The notes beneath the pieces are model-generated. The model did no database searches. It worked only from the letters and a program-made list of their open reading frames with translations, and was not told where the DNA came from. 64,000 bases of DNA from Acidobacteriota bacterium (GTDB lineage: Bacteria; Acidobacteriota; Terriglobia; Acidiferrales; UBA7541): positions 1 through 64,000 of the forward strand of contig PLUM01000101.1 in the NCBI GenBank assembly GCA_003165465.1, written 5' to 3'. Shown piece after piece: positions 62,591 through 64,000 of this stretch. A program made the position numbers and the translations under genes. How positions within the stretch are numbered: the first letter of the stretch is position 1; every line of letters begins with the position of its first letter.

Positions 62591-63864
62591 GGCTTCTCCC
62601 GATCGAGACGGAACAGATCTCGAAGCGCTTCAAAGTTCTGAAGCTTGCGGCTCGACTCCGGAAGGCCACGCATTCGTTCCGCAGGCATGAGGACCACGCG
62701 CTCCAGAACCTCCCGCAACATGGCCGCGACCTGCGCGCGGTCCTCCTCGGAAAGATGGGACATCGGCGCGAGGCGTTCCTGGACGAAAGCCTCGTGCTCG
62801 GCAGACAATTTCTTGCGAAGATCGCCCAGCACCGCGCCCGCCGCGACTCCAGCCTGCCAGTGCAGGAATTTTTCGATTTGCTCGTCGATGATGGCCTCGG
62901 CGCGAGGAATTTCCGCCACGCGCGCTTTTTTATTTTGTTCAACGATTTCGGCCAGGTCGTCGACATTGTACAAATAGGTGTTGTAGATATCTCCGACGTC
63001 GGAGGAGACGTTGCGCGGAACTCCCAGGTCGATCAGGAGCAAAGCGCGGTTGCCGCGCGCGGACATGGCCCGTTCGACAATTGCGCGCGTCAGGATCGGC
63101 TCGCCCGCCGAAACCGAAGTCACGATCAGGTCCGGCCAATCGAGCGCCCCATCCAGTTTTTCCCACGGAACCACTTCTCCGCCGAATCGCGACGCGAGAT
63201 CCACGGAGTGCGCCTCGGTGCGGTTCAGGACGCGCAACTGCTTGATGCCCCGGTCGCAGAGGTGACGCACCACCAGTTCGCTCGTCGCGCCCGCCCCGAC
63301 GATCAGCGCGCGATGGCTATTCAGTTTGCCGAAAATGCGCTCGGCAAGTTTGACTCCCGCGAAGGCCACGGACACGGGCCGCGTGCCAAGTTCCGTTTCA
63401 TTGCGAACGCGCTTGCCCAATTCCAGCGCGGCCTGGAACATGCGGTTGAGCACCGGACCCGTTTCGCCCCGGTCGAGCGCGGCCTGGTAAGCATCGCGCA
63501 ACTGGCCCAGAATTTCAGCTTCGCCGAGCAGCATCGAGTCGAGGCCGGCCGCGACGCGAAACAAATGCTGCACGGCCTGGCGGTCCCGATGGCGATACAT
63601 CGAGCCATTCAATTCGGCAAGGGAAAGCTTGTGGAAGGACGCCACGAACGATTCCATCGCGCCGACTCCATCCGCCACGTCTTCTCGCGGAACGCCATAG
63701 AGTTCGCTGCGGTTGCAGGTCGAGAGCACCATCGTTTCCTCGAGGATGCCGCGCGAGCGCAACTGTTCGGCGGCATCGTGCGCCTGCTCCGGCGTGAACG
63801 CGACGCGCTCGCGCAGCTCGACCGAAGCCGTGCGGTGATTTACTCCGATAAGAACGATTTCCAT
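62587..63864 (-). CDS. hemA: Glutamyl-tRNA reductase
   Basis: A 425-residue first enzyme of the C5 heme route. The catalytic Cys lies in MVLSTCNRSELYGVPRED, the FRVAAGLDSMLLGEAEILGQ segment follows, and the NADPH site is IVGAGATSELVVRHLCDRGI. It opens MEIVLIGVNHRTASVELRER. First gene of the hem cluster; the whole cluster A-C-D-B-L is on the minus strand with overlaps, so one transcript is likely. Confidence 0.97.
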   Translation of the reverse strand: MEIVLIGVNHRTASVELRERVAFTPEQAHDAAEQLRSRGILEETMVLSTCNRSELYGVPREDVADGVGAMESFVASFHKLSLAELNGSMYRHRDRQAVQHLFRVAAGLDSMLLGEAEILGQLRDAYQAALDRGETGPVLNRMFQAALELGKRVRNETELGTRPVSVAFAGVKLAERIFGKLNSHRALIVGAGATSELVVRHLCDRGIKQLRVLNRTEAHSVDLASRFGGEVVPWEKLDGALDWPDLIVTSVSAGEPILTRAIVERAMSARGNRALLLIDLGVPRNVSSDVGDIYNTYLYNVDDLAEIVEQNKKARVAEIPRAEAIIDEQIEKFLHWQAGVAAGAVLGDLRKKLSAEHEAFVQERLAPMSHLSEEDRAQVAAMLREVLERVVLMPAERMRGLPESSRKLQNFEALRDLFRLDREKP

Positions 63865-64000
63865 TTACGCGACGCTCGCCCTGCTCCCCTGATTCCCCGC
63901 GCGCATACCCGTTCAGAAATATCTGTGAAAATGCGACAAATATCTATTCACGATGCTGTAGCTGAAAATTACAAACATGAAATTGAGTATGCAGAACGCC
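63865..64000. other. Upstream region of hemA
   Basis: The end of the window. An AT-rich part lies at 63910-63980 with candidate promoter elements for hemA (TTGTAA near 63971-63976), but no single pair is convincing. No gene seen. Confidence 0.3.

Overview
The window looks like a piece of an Acidobacteriota chromosome (probably the class formerly called Acidobacteriia). This assignment is inference from gene content and style: a TonB-dependent receptor with an N-terminal carboxypeptidase-regulatory domain, a secretin with a cohesin domain beside GspG-type pseudopilins, DUF3617, DUF4337, DUF4440-like and DUF72 proteins, a hemA-C-D-B-L cluster, a moderately high G+C content and many GTAG-flanked REP palindromes. 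No rRNA or convincing tRNA gene is present, so no phylogenetic marker fixes the lineage.

Layout. 1-8.5 kb: stress and redox genes (receiver-like protein, nitroreductase, universal stress protein, PEP synthase with a stunted stress-protein ORF in front, an oxidoreductase pseudogene, an RNB ribonuclease). 8.5-15 kb: secreted or membrane proteins of unknown role, including a collagen-like protein, plus a transposase remnant. 15-18 kb: a flavin monooxygenase/acyl-CoA ligase pair. 18.4-19.6 kb: a REP-associated tyrosine transposase (RAYT) between long direct repeats. 20.7-24.1 kb: an overlapping RecQ-like helicase/phosphoribosyltransferase and DprA-like pair, matching the PsyrTA (RqlHI) toxin-antitoxin and anti-phage defence system. 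24-38 kb: pepA, smpB, a secretin/pseudopilin group, a FAD oxidoreductase, a TonB-dependent receptor, an amidohydrolase and an MFS transporter. 38.5-43.9 kb: a multicopper oxidase, then a three-gene cassette of a RecA-fold protein without a Walker A motif, a helical protein of unknown function and a divergent family B DNA polymerase. 44-50.5 kb: PspC, AI-2E-type permease, TonB-like, NHL-repeat, DUF72 and PilZ genes.

50.6-57.75 kb is a compact histidine operon on the minus strand, hisI-G-D-C-HAD-B-H-F-A, with most genes overlapping by 1-4 bases. It is preceded by a sigma70-type promoter, a 24-codon leader peptide with six histidines in eight codons, and a perfect 12-bp terminator hairpin: a classical attenuator. 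The HAD gene inside the operon is a good candidate for the otherwise missing histidinol-phosphatase. 58.5-63.9 kb carries hemA-C-D-B-L, the C5 route from glutamyl-tRNA to uroporphyrinogen III.

The most interesting items are the polymerase B/RecA-fold cassette (apparently degenerate exonuclease, altered motif C, no P-loop), the PsyrTA-like pair, the his attenuator with an almost leaderless leader peptide, and the RAYT with at least six REP-pair elements, several of which abut stop codons and one of which encodes the C-terminus of the RecA-fold protein.
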